Below are positions 26,330 through 34,841 of a stretch of DNA of 64,000 nt, in pieces (position 1 is the first letter of the stretch; each line of letters opens with the position of its first letter). The notes beneath the pieces were generated by a model, which saw only the letters and a program-made list of their open reading frames with translations, had not been told where the DNA came from and searched no databases. The position numbers and the translations under genes are program-made. Source of the stretch: a candidate division FCPU426 bacterium (lineage in GTDB: Bacteria; Oederibacteriota; Muellerivitia; Muellerivitales; DAHXKG01); the NCBI GenBank assembly GCA_027366525.1, contig DAHXKG010000010.1, positions 7,808-71,807 on the forward strand. Reading direction: 5' to 3'.

Positions 26330-27795
26330 CAATAAGACCTCAGCCAATGCGCGGCCCATTGAAGTTCTTGCGATAAAGGCATGGGGAGATATAATCCCAA
26401 TATTAAAACAGTGATTAATAAAATTGCCGATGGGAAATAAGTCCACCGTCGTTCTTGATGAGCTGTTTCAAAAACTTCCCCTTGAAACATATTTAAAAAG
26501 GTCCAAGCCATTCCAATAAAAATCATGCTTAAAAACAAAAGAAAGAGCATCACACCGATCATTTGATGATGATCCACAGCTGCTTTGAGAATCCAAAATT
26601 CGCTAAAAAAAGTTCCAAAAGGAGGCATTCCGGTAATTGCAAGAAATCCAATGATCCATAAAATTCCAGAATAAGGCATTCGCTTTGCAAGACCGTTGAC
26701 GCGCAAAATCATCTTGGAGTGATAAACCGTTAAAATATTTCCGGCAATTAAAAACAGTGCGGCCTTGGTGAGTGAATGACAAACTACATGAAATAAAACC
26801 GCAAAAAATGCACTTGACCCCACTCCAATTCCAAATGCCAAGATTCCCATATGTTCAACACTCGAATAAGCCAATAATCGTTTATAATCCTTTTGCCCTA
26901 AAATAAAAAGAGCGGCAACCCCCATCGAAATCAAGCCAAATATCAAAAAAAGCTTCTGAGCAAAAATACCCACACCCGCCGCTTCACAAATTACAAAAAT
27001 TCTTAGAAGCGCAAGAAATGAACAATTCAAGAGCGTACCTGATAAAAGTGCTGAAATCATGGAGGGAGCTTCACTATGAGCGTCGGGGAGCCACGCATGC
27101 ATCGGAGCCAAACCCATTTTGGTGCCATATCCTACTAAAAAGAAAATAAAAGCAATTCTTAACCACGCCTTTTTTAAAATTTTGGCTTTGGATAATAAAC
27201 TCCCAAGTGAAAGAGAAGCCATCAGTTTGCCATGAACGACTGCCGCAATTCCTATGAAAAAATTGCCCAAAAGAGCCAAAGCAATGCCAACAGAACACAA
27301 AATGAGATATTTCCATGTTGCTTCCAAAGAGCGTTGATGACGATGAAAATAAACTAAGGGAGCACTGGATATCGTAGTGGTTTCAACGGCAATCCACAAA
27401 ACATTCAAGTCATGGGCTAGGGTTACCAGGGTCATAGAGGCTAGAAAAAAAAGCAAACATCCGATGAACAACGACTCCGGTGTATTTTTAAAAAATTGAT
27501 ATGGATTTTGAAAATCCGGATGCAACTCGTGCGGTTCATTTTTTAAATATTGTATCGTATATAATGATACATTCAGAAACAAAAAACTCAACACGGTCAA
27601 AAACAAAAGCCCTAATGAATCCAGTTTTAACGCTCCATGCCATGCTGGCTGCGGTTTATGAATCCAAAACATCAACGTGATTAACATATGGGCTATTGTT
27701 GCCGTTAATAAAATCCATCGGCCGATCTTGTTGGATCTAATTCCAAAGCTTAAAATACCAGCCACACAAGGTATCCACAAAATCCAGCAAATCAT
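26329..27795 (-). CDS. Ehr membrane subunit, HyfF/NuoN-like
   Basis: 488 residues with roughly 13-14 hydrophobic segments. It is an antiporter-like (PF00361) subunit: GYGTKMGLAPMHAWLPDAHSEAPSMISALLSG is the classic proton-channel loop, and LLAYSSVEHMGILAFGIGVG follows. Lys and Glu residues in TM5, TM7 and TM8 positions needed for ion pumping appear present (for example WIAVETTT and GTKMG). Located in the cytoplasmic membrane, between the HyfE-like gene (37-base gap) and the large subunit (4-base overlap). Confidence 0.88.
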   Translation of the reverse strand: MICWILWIPCVAGILSFGIRSNKIGRWILLTATIAHMLITLMFWIHKPQPAWHGALKLDSLGLLFLTVLSFLFLNVSLYTIQYLKNEPHELHPDFQNPYQFFKNTPESLFIGCLLFFLASMTLVTLAHDLNVLWIAVETTTISSAPLVYFHRHQRSLEATWKYLILCSVGIALALLGNFFIGIAAVVHGKLMASLSLGSLLSKAKILKKAWLRIAFIFFLVGYGTKMGLAPMHAWLPDAHSEAPSMISALLSGTLLNCSFLALLRIFVICEAAGVGIFAQKLFLIFGLISMGVAALFILGQKDYKRLLAYSSVEHMGILAFGIGVGSSAFFAVLFHVVCHSLTKAALFLIAGNILTVYHSKMILRVNGLAKRMPYSGILWIIGFLAITGMPPFGTFFSEFWILKAAVDHHQMIGVMLFLLFLSMIFIGMAWTFLNMFQGEVFETAHQERRWTYFPSAILLITVLILGLYLPMPLSQELQWAAHWLRSY

Positions 27796-27832
27796 ATTTT
27801 CTCCTTAACTCAATACCATCCATATGAAATCG

Positions 27833-28486
27833 TTATTGAATCTTATCTTTAAGAATCGAAAGTTGATCTGTATCCATATTTTCAAAATTTTGATGAATAT
27901 GAAAAATCAAGATACCCATGATAAAAATAGCCACAAAAAGATCTAAAAGCATTCCTATTTCTACTAAAAAGGGTTCTCGCATATCCAGCGAAATACCTAA
28001 AACGTAAATACCATTTTCTAAGTTCAAATATCCCACTACCTGGAGTAACGCAGTTCGTCTCGTCATTAATAATATCAATCCAATAGCAATCGTGAAAAAT
28101 CCAACCGAGAGCGATAACGATGGAAGAAGTAAATCTTTTTGGGGTAAATGCCATGCAAAATCAAGTGAAAACGCCCACACAATTATGCCCGCTAAAAGCG
28201 AAACAAAAATGAGGAGCACTGAACGTGTTTCGCGTTGAAAATGAATGCCTTGGACTGCACGCATGAGAAAATAAGGAAAGATGTACGCTCGAATAATCAC
28301 GCTTAAGCCTGCTATCAAATACAAAAGAAAATTTGCATGCCCTCCACTGGCCAGTAGTGGTAAGAATCCTACTAAAGCACCTTGAATTCCGATCCAATGG
28401 ACGAAAGCCTTCAATTGATCTAACACCAAAAATAAAAAATCAATAAAACAAATAATCATAAGAATTACATTCGTCAAATGTGTCAT
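27833..28486 (-). CDS. Ehr membrane subunit, HyfE-like
   Basis: 217 residues from ATG 28486, overlapping the HyfC-like stop by ATGA; the frame opens at 28501. About seven hydrophobic segments. The RRTALLQVVGYLNLENGIYVLG stretch resembles the NuoK-like core of HyfE, with the buried Glu in LENGIY. HyfE exists only in HyfABCDEF-type and related complexes, so its presence helps to classify the operon. Confidence 0.8.
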   Translation of the reverse strand: MTHLTNVILMIICFIDFLFLVLDQLKAFVHWIGIQGALVGFLPLLASGGHANFLLYLIAGLSVIIRAYIFPYFLMRAVQGIHFQRETRSVLLIFVSLLAGIIVWAFSLDFAWHLPQKDLLLPSLSLSVGFFTIAIGLILLMTRRTALLQVVGYLNLENGIYVLGISLDMREPFLVEIGMLLDLFVAIFIMGILIFHIHQNFENMDTDQLSILKDKIQ

Positions 28487-29391
28487 CCGATTGCACTCCA
28501 AATATGAATCATCGCGAATAGAGTCAGAACAAATGAACCTGCAATAAACAACGGGACTCTAGATAATTTCAATCGAGCCATACTCGATTCTACTAAACCA
28601 ATGCTTACTCCCACCAAGCCCATTCCGATGATCACCCATCCCAAATTAATCCAACCACTGCTTTTAATCGGACATACGATTGAGATCCATATTGAACAAA
28701 AAATCCAAAGTTTTAATGATGATGCATATTCCATCCATGCTAAATCCGGACCTCCCGTATCTAAAAGCATGACTTCATGAATCATGGTTAATTCCAGATG
28801 TGTTGTCGGATCATCCACAGGCATTCGAGCATTTTCAGTTAAAAGTAGAATAAAAATGGCTCCCGCCAGTAAAAAAATACTTGTCGTATCTTGAGACCAT
28901 AAATGCATATTAAACTGAAGAAGCGCTTTTGAAAATTCTAGCGAATGTCCCAATTTTGCTAGTGAAAACAAAATTAGGAAAAAAACGGGTTCCGTCAAGC
29001 TAGATAAGACCGCCTCTCGACTTGCTCCCATGCCTTCAAAACTCGAACCTGTATCTAACGCAGCTAAAATCGTGAAAAAACGCATTAAAGCTAATAAAAA
29101 AATGATGACTATTAAATCTCCTGGAAATGCTATGGCTGGTGGCCATCCATTTAATGGAAGCATCAATAGAACTAGCAAACTCGCCACTACATTGATCACC
29201 GGAGTCACACGAAAAATCCAGGAAGTGGCATTACTATAAAGGCTTTGTTTTCGCATCAGTTTCGACAGATCCCAATAACTTTGAAACCATTTGGGCCCTT
29301 TTCTGCCTGCCATGCTTGCTTTAGTTTTATAAATAATGCTGACTAATAAAGGCGCAAATAAAATCGCCATCAAAAATGCAATAAGATTCAT
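28483..29391 (-). CDS. Ehr membrane subunit, HyfC/NuoH-like
   Basis: 302 residues from ATG 29391 (ATGA overlap with the preceding stop; open to 29409). About eight hydrophobic segments. GRKGPKWFQSYWDLSKLMRK in the first cytoplasmic loop and LTENARMPVDDPTTHLELTMIHE are the HyfC/HycD/NuoH signatures that contact the peripheral arm. It links the catalytic-type subunits to the ion-pumping subunits. Confidence 0.9.
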   Translation of the reverse strand: MNLIAFLMAILFAPLLVSIIYKTKASMAGRKGPKWFQSYWDLSKLMRKQSLYSNATSWIFRVTPVINVVASLLVLLMLPLNGWPPAIAFPGDLIVIIFLLALMRFFTILAALDTGSSFEGMGASREAVLSSLTEPVFFLILFSLAKLGHSLEFSKALLQFNMHLWSQDTTSIFLLAGAIFILLLTENARMPVDDPTTHLELTMIHEVMLLDTGGPDLAWMEYASSLKLWIFCSIWISIVCPIKSSGWINLGWVIIGMGLVGVSIGLVESSMARLKLSRVPLFIAGSFVLTLFAMIHIWSAIG

Positions 29392-31361
29392 CGGTACATT
29401 CCATTCCAAATGAGAAGAATTAGGAGGGTTAGCGTTACATAAATCAAATAGAGCTGCAGTCGACCGTGTTGTAGTTTCTTGCCGTGGTTAATCCATTGTT
29501 GAAAATAATTCATCATAGGGATATAAATTTTTTCTTTCAGATAATCGATTGCTTGAGTGGAAAATTCCATTTTATTTGGAAACACTGATTGATACTCCAT
29601 TCTTGAATATTGCTTAAGAAAGGGATGAAAAATTCGAGTCAGGGGTTGCACTAATGAGGAAGGCGTATACTGCATTCGGCGTGTGGGTTGATCATATCCA
29701 CAATCCCAAGTACGAGTTCGAGTCGAATGAGCCGTGTTGTATAAATAAACCAACATCAAAATGGCCAAAGCACCCATAAGAATAACATTGAGCCCAGTGA
29801 CTATAAAAAGCGAGATCTTGAAAACTTGAAGACTATTGTGCACTCGTATCGGTTGGGTCTGCGTTAGTAAGCCTAAAATTGGTTGAATCGCTCGAATCAA
29901 TTGCACCGATAAAATTGATGATAACAAACAGGCTAATGTTAAAATACCTAATAGTATTTTTACTGATTGTTTCAAGGGATGGGGTTTGGATTTTTCTGTT
30001 CGAGGATGTCCTAGAATAACCGTGCCTGAGACCTTTAAAAAAGCCAACGTAGCCAGTCCACCAGCAAAAGCCACTCCACCTACAACTACAGAAAAAACTA
30101 GAAACATATCGGGGTGACTAGACTGTATCCCTACCCAAGAAGCCCAAAACAATGAAAATTCGCTAATAAATCCATTCAATGGGGGTAATCCACAAATCGC
30201 CATTGATCCCCATATAAAAAAAAAGCTAGCTAACGGCATCAGTTGATTCAATCCTCCTAATTGTTCTAAGTTCCGGGTTTTTTGAGCATGGACAATTACG
30301 CCTGCCGTTAAGAAGAGAAGCCCTTTCATTAAGGAATGATTTATCGTGTGAAGCAACGCCGCTCCAAATCCAAGTAAAGCAAGGAGTTCATTATGAATTT
30401 TCAAACCCGTAATTCCCATTCCAATGCCTATAAATATCAGTCCCATGTTTTCAATGCTGGAATACGCCAATAGACGTTTCAAATCTCGTTGAGATAAAGC
30501 CCAAAAAGCACCTAAAATGGATGAACCCATACCCAAAATCATAATTACAAAACCCCAATCAATTGATAAAGAGGGCTCTAAAAACAAAAAAGAACGCATT
30601 AGTCCATAAATTCCCATGCTAATGAGTCCGGTCGACATCAGAGCAGAAATATGACTTGGAGCTGCTGGATGGGCTTCGGGCAACCAAACATGAAATGGAA
30701 CCACGCCTGCCTTCATTCCAAATCCAATGAGCGCACATAAAAAAAGAATATTGGCTTGATGCGGCGGTATCTGGGAGATCAAATGAAAATCCAAACCTCC
30801 TTTGCCGATGACAATAAAAAAAAATAAAAGAAACGCTATGCCTATGTGTGAAAGTATTAGATAAAGTAATCCTGCATTTCGAACTTCTTTTTTTTCATGT
30901 TCTAAACCGATTAGAAAAAAAGAAGAAATTGACATCAATTCCCAAGCTACCAAAAACAGAAGGCCATTCCAGGCAACGATTATTAGAATCATGCTTCCAG
31001 TTAAAATATGAAACCAAAACCAATGCATCCCCATGGGTCTTTTGTCTTCACTAGGATGCATGGTTGCCATTCCAAATCCAGCTGTGATCCATGCTAAAAA
31101 CAAAATCAAAATTAGAAAAAAGCTAGATAATGGATCCAGTTTAATTTCCAAGCATGCATGAAAAGCACTCGGCCCTAAAGGGATTTTTGAATAGAAACAA
31201 CCTTTATGCGGATGTGCCACTGCCATTAAACCTAATCCCAACGCCATGGACAAACTCAATGGAATTCCTATTCGTAAAATCCGAGGCGAGTGAGAGAAAA
31301 TTAAGGAGAATAAAGCACCTAATCCTAAAATGCCAATGCATGCCATCAACGCGTGGATCAT
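29388..31361 (-). CDS. Ehr membrane subunit, HyfB/NuoL-like
   Basis: 657 residues with about 16 hydrophobic segments. It is the larger antiporter-like subunit: WELMSISSFFLIGLEHE (TM5 Glu), GFGMKAGVVPFHVWLPEAHPAAPSHISALMS (TM7 Lys and loop), LLAYSSIENMGLIFIGIGMG, and a C-terminal tail with TRTWDCGYDQPTRRMQYTPSS, as in HyfB/HycC. Its ATG overlaps the arsR stop (ATGA), so it is translationally coupled to the regulator. Confidence 0.92.
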   Translation of the reverse strand: MIHALMACIGILGLGALFSLIFSHSPRILRIGIPLSLSMALGLGLMAVAHPHKGCFYSKIPLGPSAFHACLEIKLDPLSSFFLILILFLAWITAGFGMATMHPSEDKRPMGMHWFWFHILTGSMILIIVAWNGLLFLVAWELMSISSFFLIGLEHEKKEVRNAGLLYLILSHIGIAFLLFFFIVIGKGGLDFHLISQIPPHQANILFLCALIGFGMKAGVVPFHVWLPEAHPAAPSHISALMSTGLISMGIYGLMRSFLFLEPSLSIDWGFVIMILGMGSSILGAFWALSQRDLKRLLAYSSIENMGLIFIGIGMGITGLKIHNELLALLGFGAALLHTINHSLMKGLLFLTAGVIVHAQKTRNLEQLGGLNQLMPLASFFFIWGSMAICGLPPLNGFISEFSLFWASWVGIQSSHPDMFLVFSVVVGGVAFAGGLATLAFLKVSGTVILGHPRTEKSKPHPLKQSVKILLGILTLACLLSSILSVQLIRAIQPILGLLTQTQPIRVHNSLQVFKISLFIVTGLNVILMGALAILMLVYLYNTAHSTRTRTWDCGYDQPTRRMQYTPSSLVQPLTRIFHPFLKQYSRMEYQSVFPNKMEFSTQAIDYLKEKIYIPMMNYFQQWINHGKKLQHGRLQLYLIYVTLTLLILLIWNGMYR

Positions 31362-31735
31362 TTAGGTTCTTTAAGATTTTTTATCAGCTTCAAGCCGTTT
31401 GCTTCTTCTTTTTCGAGCTGAGAAAAAATTTGTTCACTTTCTCGCATCCTTTTTTTTAAAATGCTCGAAATACGAATGAGCACATCATAAATATCCTGAT
31501 CGCGAATCGAATAATAGACAGTAACTTTTTCTTGCCGAGCATGAACAATTCCGGCTTGCTTTAAAATGGCTAAATGTTTGGATAAACCGGATTGTTCCAT
31601 ATCGAGTTTTTGTCCAATTTGGGTCACCGATTTTTCACCCTGTTTCAAGTGTTCGATAATTCTTAAGCGACTTGGATGTCCGAGGGCTCTTAAAAAATCC
31701 GACTTGATTTTAAAAACGAATGAATCATCAATCAC
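31358..31735 (-). CDS. ArsR-family regulator of the Ehr operon
   Basis: 125 residues. Winged-helix ArsR/SmtB fold: ALGHPSRLRIIEHLKQGEKSVTQIGQKLDMEQSGLSKHLAILKQAGIVHARQEKVTVYYSI. There are no cysteines at all, so the classical alpha-3 metal site (CVC) is absent; the signal is unknown. A charged C-terminal helix (RMRESEQIFSQLEKEEANG) may be a coiled coil. It is the first gene of the operon, its stop overlaps the HyfB-like ATG, and a perfect palindrome lies just upstream, so it probably represses the whole unit and itself. Confidence 0.92.
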   Translation of the reverse strand: MIDDSFVFKIKSDFLRALGHPSRLRIIEHLKQGEKSVTQIGQKLDMEQSGLSKHLAILKQAGIVHARQEKVTVYYSIRDQDIYDVLIRISSILKKRMRESEQIFSQLEKEEANGLKLIKNLKEPK

Positions 31736-31747
31736 TTAAAGTTCCTT

Positions 31748-31789
31748 GGTTATTATATGAATATTAAAGAATATATTCATATAATAACC
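31748..31789. promoter_or_regulatory. ArsR-type operator: perfect 17-bp inverted repeat
   Basis: Arms GGTTATTATATGAATAT (31748-31764) and ATATTCATATAATAACC (31773-31789) are exact reverse complements around an eight-base centre. It ends 13 bases before the arsR ATG. ATATGAATAT/ATATTCATAT is the kind of site ArsR/SmtB dimers bind. Confidence 0.8.
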
Positions 31790-31907
31790 ATTTTTTTCGT
31801 TCTGTCAACCTTCTCAAATTTTAACGAAATTTTTGAAATACATTGGAATTCATTAAAAATGTGGTCATAAATTTCATAGAATTGGTTCCCAAACAGCTGT
31901 TTCGCAA

Positions 31908-32690
31908 TCAAAAGAATTTTTTTTCGTGGCTCCGTTGATGAAAATGGTAAATCCCCACCAGAAGAATGATTTCGCTCACAATAAATAAGGGCCAATTGTA
32001 GTAACCGGGCTTATAATTCAGAATAATTTTTTGAAGCTCCGGCTTTGATGAGATTGCAAGAAAACTGTTGAATTTTTTTTTAAACAGCAGAAGTTTTCCA
32101 TAATCAATCAAGAATGTATATACCATCAAGCCACTTCCGAAAAAAAAGAAAAACCATTCAATTCGACAAAGATTTTTCTCTGAATTTAGAAGATCCAATG
32201 AAAGCAAAATCATGGTCAGGGATGCAATGAGTGGAGCCAAAATCGGACCGACCCATGGCCACGGTATTAGAAACAGCAAGTCATTTGTCTGAAAAGAAGA
32301 CGGCCACTTTAATAGGATTCGAAGCCAGATGTAATAAAAAATATCCCACGTTGCAAAAGCCAATAAAAAATAAGCAAACCGATTTTTAAAGCTGGATGAG
32401 GCCAAATATCCCACGCAAACTAACATGATTATCGTTGAGAATTCACGAACCATTTCAATGGGAAGTATATGGGGTCCTAGAAATTTCTTTAAAGGAAATC
32501 CAAAACCGCTAGGGAAATACATTCTTCTCAAATAAAAAATAACGACGCTTTCAAGATAAGCCATGGCTATCGAAAAAATACTAACAATCCAAATTTTATT
32601 TTTTTCATTTTTAAACATAAAAATCTCACTTAAATCGTCTGTTTTTGAAAAATTCCGATCAATCTTTGTTTCACTTTTCAATTCATACAA
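31908..32690 (-). CDS. Conserved membrane protein of unknown function
   Basis: 260 residues with a charged 30-residue N-terminus and about seven hydrophobic segments. Segments such as AMAYLESVVIFYLRRMYFP, MVREFSTIIMLVCVGYLA, FATWDIFYYIWLRIL and DLLFLIPWPWVGPILAPLIA look strongly constrained, with buried Glu and Asp and Trp-Pro turns, so this is a real gene. I recall no assigned function. The first ATG has no strong ribosome site; an internal one (MFKNEKNKIW) is possible. Upstream of and codirectional with arsR, but more than 110 bases away. Confidence 0.65.
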   Translation of the reverse strand: MYELKSETKIDRNFSKTDDLSEIFMFKNEKNKIWIVSIFSIAMAYLESVVIFYLRRMYFPSGFGFPLKKFLGPHILPIEMVREFSTIIMLVCVGYLASSSFKNRFAYFLLAFATWDIFYYIWLRILLKWPSSFQTNDLLFLIPWPWVGPILAPLIASLTMILLSLDLLNSEKNLCRIEWFFFFFGSGLMVYTFLIDYGKLLLFKKKFNSFLAISSKPELQKIILNYKPGYYNWPLFIVSEIILLVGIYHFHQRSHEKKFF

Positions 32691-32909
32691 TCATTCCCTA
32701 TCATAGGTCACTTCAAATCAAAAACATAACTATCAATGGATAGTTTTTCAGATAAATGCTTGAACGTCAAACAGGCTAAACTAAAAATCATGGTCAAGTT
32801 ACAAGAATCAAATTGATTCAATGAATTTTTAGAAATTGTCCTTAGCTTTTTCAAATTTTTGAGTTAAAAAAGGAAGTATGGATTGCAACCTAGCCATTAG
32901 CATTGAAAT

Positions 32910-33156
32910 TCAAATTGATTCGAAAGCTAACTCAGAATGGTTTTTAAGCATCCGGGTCATTTTCGAATCTGAACCGTTAGGTCGCCGGAGTCCTTGTTCC
33001 CAATGTTCCGCGGCCTTGATACTTTCTCCAACAATCCGGACCAAACTTACTTGTGTGAGATGAAGGCTTCCTCATGGTTTTAACTTCATTGTCTTTTTTG
33101 ATCTCAATGGCTTGCTTGAAGCTTTCCCTCATCCGTTCAAAATTTTTGTTTTTCAT
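32910..33156 (-). pseudogene. Broken XRE-type antitoxin gene
   Basis: The frame from ATG 33156 reads MKNKNFERMRESFKQAIEIK, the usual first helix of type II HTH antitoxins (FExxxxSxxxAxxIrrG). After about 33060 the match continues in another frame: VGESIKAAEHWEQGLRRPNG, equivalent to the family's TLRNWEQGRRxPxG helix, and runs to a stop at 32910. The middle (HTH helices 1-3) is missing, so a deletion plus frameshift has inactivated it. Confidence 0.65.
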
Positions 33157-33330
33157 GTTTTTTTCTCCATTGTTTCTTTTGTCCAAAGTTTCCTTTAAGT
33201 CTTTAATCATGATTTTTTCTTGGATAGCGGTTAAATCCTCCGCTGTGTGTTTATCTAAAACAAAGAATAGGTAGATGTCGTCAGGCTCGTCGAAAAAACA
33301 CCCAACTCGGAAACCCCACTTTTACATTCC
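33157..33330 (-). pseudogene. Possible toxin remnant upstream of the antitoxin
   Basis: In frame with and just upstream of the antitoxin start the translation reads FRVGCFFDEPDDIYLFF and then LDKHTAEDLTAIQEKI. This resembles the strand-helix end of RelE/HigB (Gp49-like) toxins, and the toxin-before-antitoxin order fits. The 5' part is cut by a stop. The family call is tentative. Confidence 0.35.
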
Positions 33331-33882
33331 TACCGGATGGTAGACCGGATCCGGATTTGATGATCTTCTCCCTCAACATGGTTCGTGATCAATTCTTTAT
33401 CAGTTTCGGTTAGATCCGTCGACGCAGAAATATTTCCAGATGGAAGTAATAGCCAATTGCTGAAGTCTCGTCGGGTTGTTCTCGAAATTATGGAAACCCA
33501 AGTTGTAGCACGTCCTTGGCGGGTTGGCAGATGGTATAGAGATCTCTTCCGTTTTCAAGTATTCGTAATATTTCCTGACGACCGAAGGCGGCGTTATCAA
33601 GGAAAAACCATTTGATGGACAAACTCCGGTAGCGATCAACACCGATTCCAATACGGTACGCCATTCGTGGGCGCTGGCTGCATTGTCGTTGTGCAACCTT
33701 GCTCCTCCAAATCACCAGATTAGTTGAAGCTGAAGAAGAGGGAATAGCAGGCCCTTATTGCCTTTCTCCCTCTTGCAGTTCCCAAGACGTGGAAAAGCCT
33801 TTGTTGATATGGCAAACGATGACTGATTATATCCTGTCAAATTTAAAGAAATTTTGAAGTACTTCTGACGTTTAAATCAAGC

Positions 33883-34170
33883 TTATTTTGGAATTTCATC
33901 CAAGTCCGCATATTTAGCTAAAAGGTCTGAAGCTTCAACCAAGATATACGTTTGCTGTTCTAATTTTACTTCTTCACCGGATCCTTTTTGATAGATGACT
34001 CGATCGCCCACTGAAACCTCTGAAACTCCCGAAATGGCCATTTCAACAATGACTCCTTGGTGCGGAGGCTCCAAGGCACTTTCAGGAAGATAGAGATTCC
34101 CGACTTTATTGTTTTCTCTCATCTCCGGTCGAATTAAAACTCGAGCATTTAATGGTTGTAATTTTTCCAT
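33883..34170 (-). CDS. groES: GroES-like co-chaperonin
   Basis: 95 residues. The Hsp10 fold is visible: LQPLNARVLIRPEMRENNKVGNLYLP (mobile loop region), GVIVEMAISG, VSVGDRVIYQKGSGEEVKL, YILVEASDLLA. GroES caps GroEL during protein folding. No groEL follows, so it is either a second copy or the chaperonin genes are split. ATCTCC-complement GGAGA lies upstream of the ATG. Followed 3' by the toxin-antitoxin ruin. Confidence 0.88.
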   Translation of the reverse strand: MEKLQPLNARVLIRPEMRENNKVGNLYLPESALEPPHQGVIVEMAISGVSEVSVGDRVIYQKGSGEEVKLEQQTYILVEASDLLAKYADLDEIPK

Positions 34171-34206
34171 ACTATCCTTCTCCTTTTTTCATCTTGAATT
34201 CAAATT

Positions 34207-34812
34207 CTATCTTGCTGTTTTTAAACCCAATAATGCATCCAGCTTCATTTTGTCAAAACCAACTACATAGGTCGAGCCTACTTGAATTTGAGGTACGCCT
34301 TGTTGACCCGTCATCTTGACCAACTTTTGGGCTATTTTTTCATTTTGTGACACATCAATTTCCGTAAACGCAATGCGATTTTCTCGCAAATACGTTTTTA
34401 CTCTTGTACACCAACTACACGTCGGTGTGGTATAAACCGTAACTCGATCCTGCCCCAAACTTTTCTTAGGTACCGACGATCGGTTGCCCATCTCGGACAA
34501 TGATTCAGATAAAAACTGCTCATATTCCATTGCCGATGCCAACCCTAATAATCTTTTTTTGACTTGATTTTTTTGTAACATGATCAACGCGGGAACCGCT
34601 TCAATGGCAAATTGGCGTGGCGTTTCTCGATCAGTAGCTGTTTCGATACTAAAACATCTTTGATCCGGATATTTTTTAAAAATTTCCTGCAGAATCGCTT
34701 CTGCTTGTTTGGATTTGTTTGAAAAATTCCCCAAAAAAGCAATCCAATAGGGTTGATTCAACATACTTGTTTTTTCGTTTAAGACTTGCATATTCTGAAC
34801 AAACTCCATCAT
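34207..34812 (-). CDS. Thioredoxin-like/glutaredoxin two-domain protein
   Basis: 201 residues from ATG 34812, with AAGGAG six bases upstream; the frame is open further to 34947, but that part overlaps the oxidoreductase gene. The N-terminal domain (about 1-110) has a thioredoxin-like fold with the cis-Pro segment AVPALIM but no CxxC. The C-terminal domain is a glutaredoxin: VYTTPTCSWCTRVKTYLREN with CSWC active site, then GVPQIQVGSTYVVGFD. It probably reduces protein disulfides or mixed disulfides. It sits 29 bases after an FAD oxidoreductase, which may act in the same redox chain. Confidence 0.85.
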   Translation of the reverse strand: MMEFVQNMQVLNEKTSMLNQPYWIAFLGNFSNKSKQAEAILQEIFKKYPDQRCFSIETATDRETPRQFAIEAVPALIMLQKNQVKKRLLGLASAMEYEQFLSESLSEMGNRSSVPKKSLGQDRVTVYTTPTCSWCTRVKTYLRENRIAFTEIDVSQNEKIAQKLVKMTGQQGVPQIQVGSTYVVGFDKMKLDALLGLKTAR

Positions 34813-34841
34813 GCTATTCTCCTTGCCGATACCGTTTATCC

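Larger units (their letters stand above)
32691..33882. other. Degenerate region with toxin-antitoxin remains
   Basis: About 1.2 kb without an intact gene. It contains the antitoxin and toxin-like remnants listed separately (32910-33330). A less AT-rich stretch at 33400-33720 shows two overlapping minus-strand frames sharing no recognisable family. Base composition of 33380-33820 differs from its surroundings by eye, suggesting foreign or decayed DNA. Confidence 0.5.

Noticed and set aside
33400-33720. Two overlapping minus-strand frames of 75-98 codons
   Set aside because: No family recognised and no ribosome site; kept only as part of the degenerate region.
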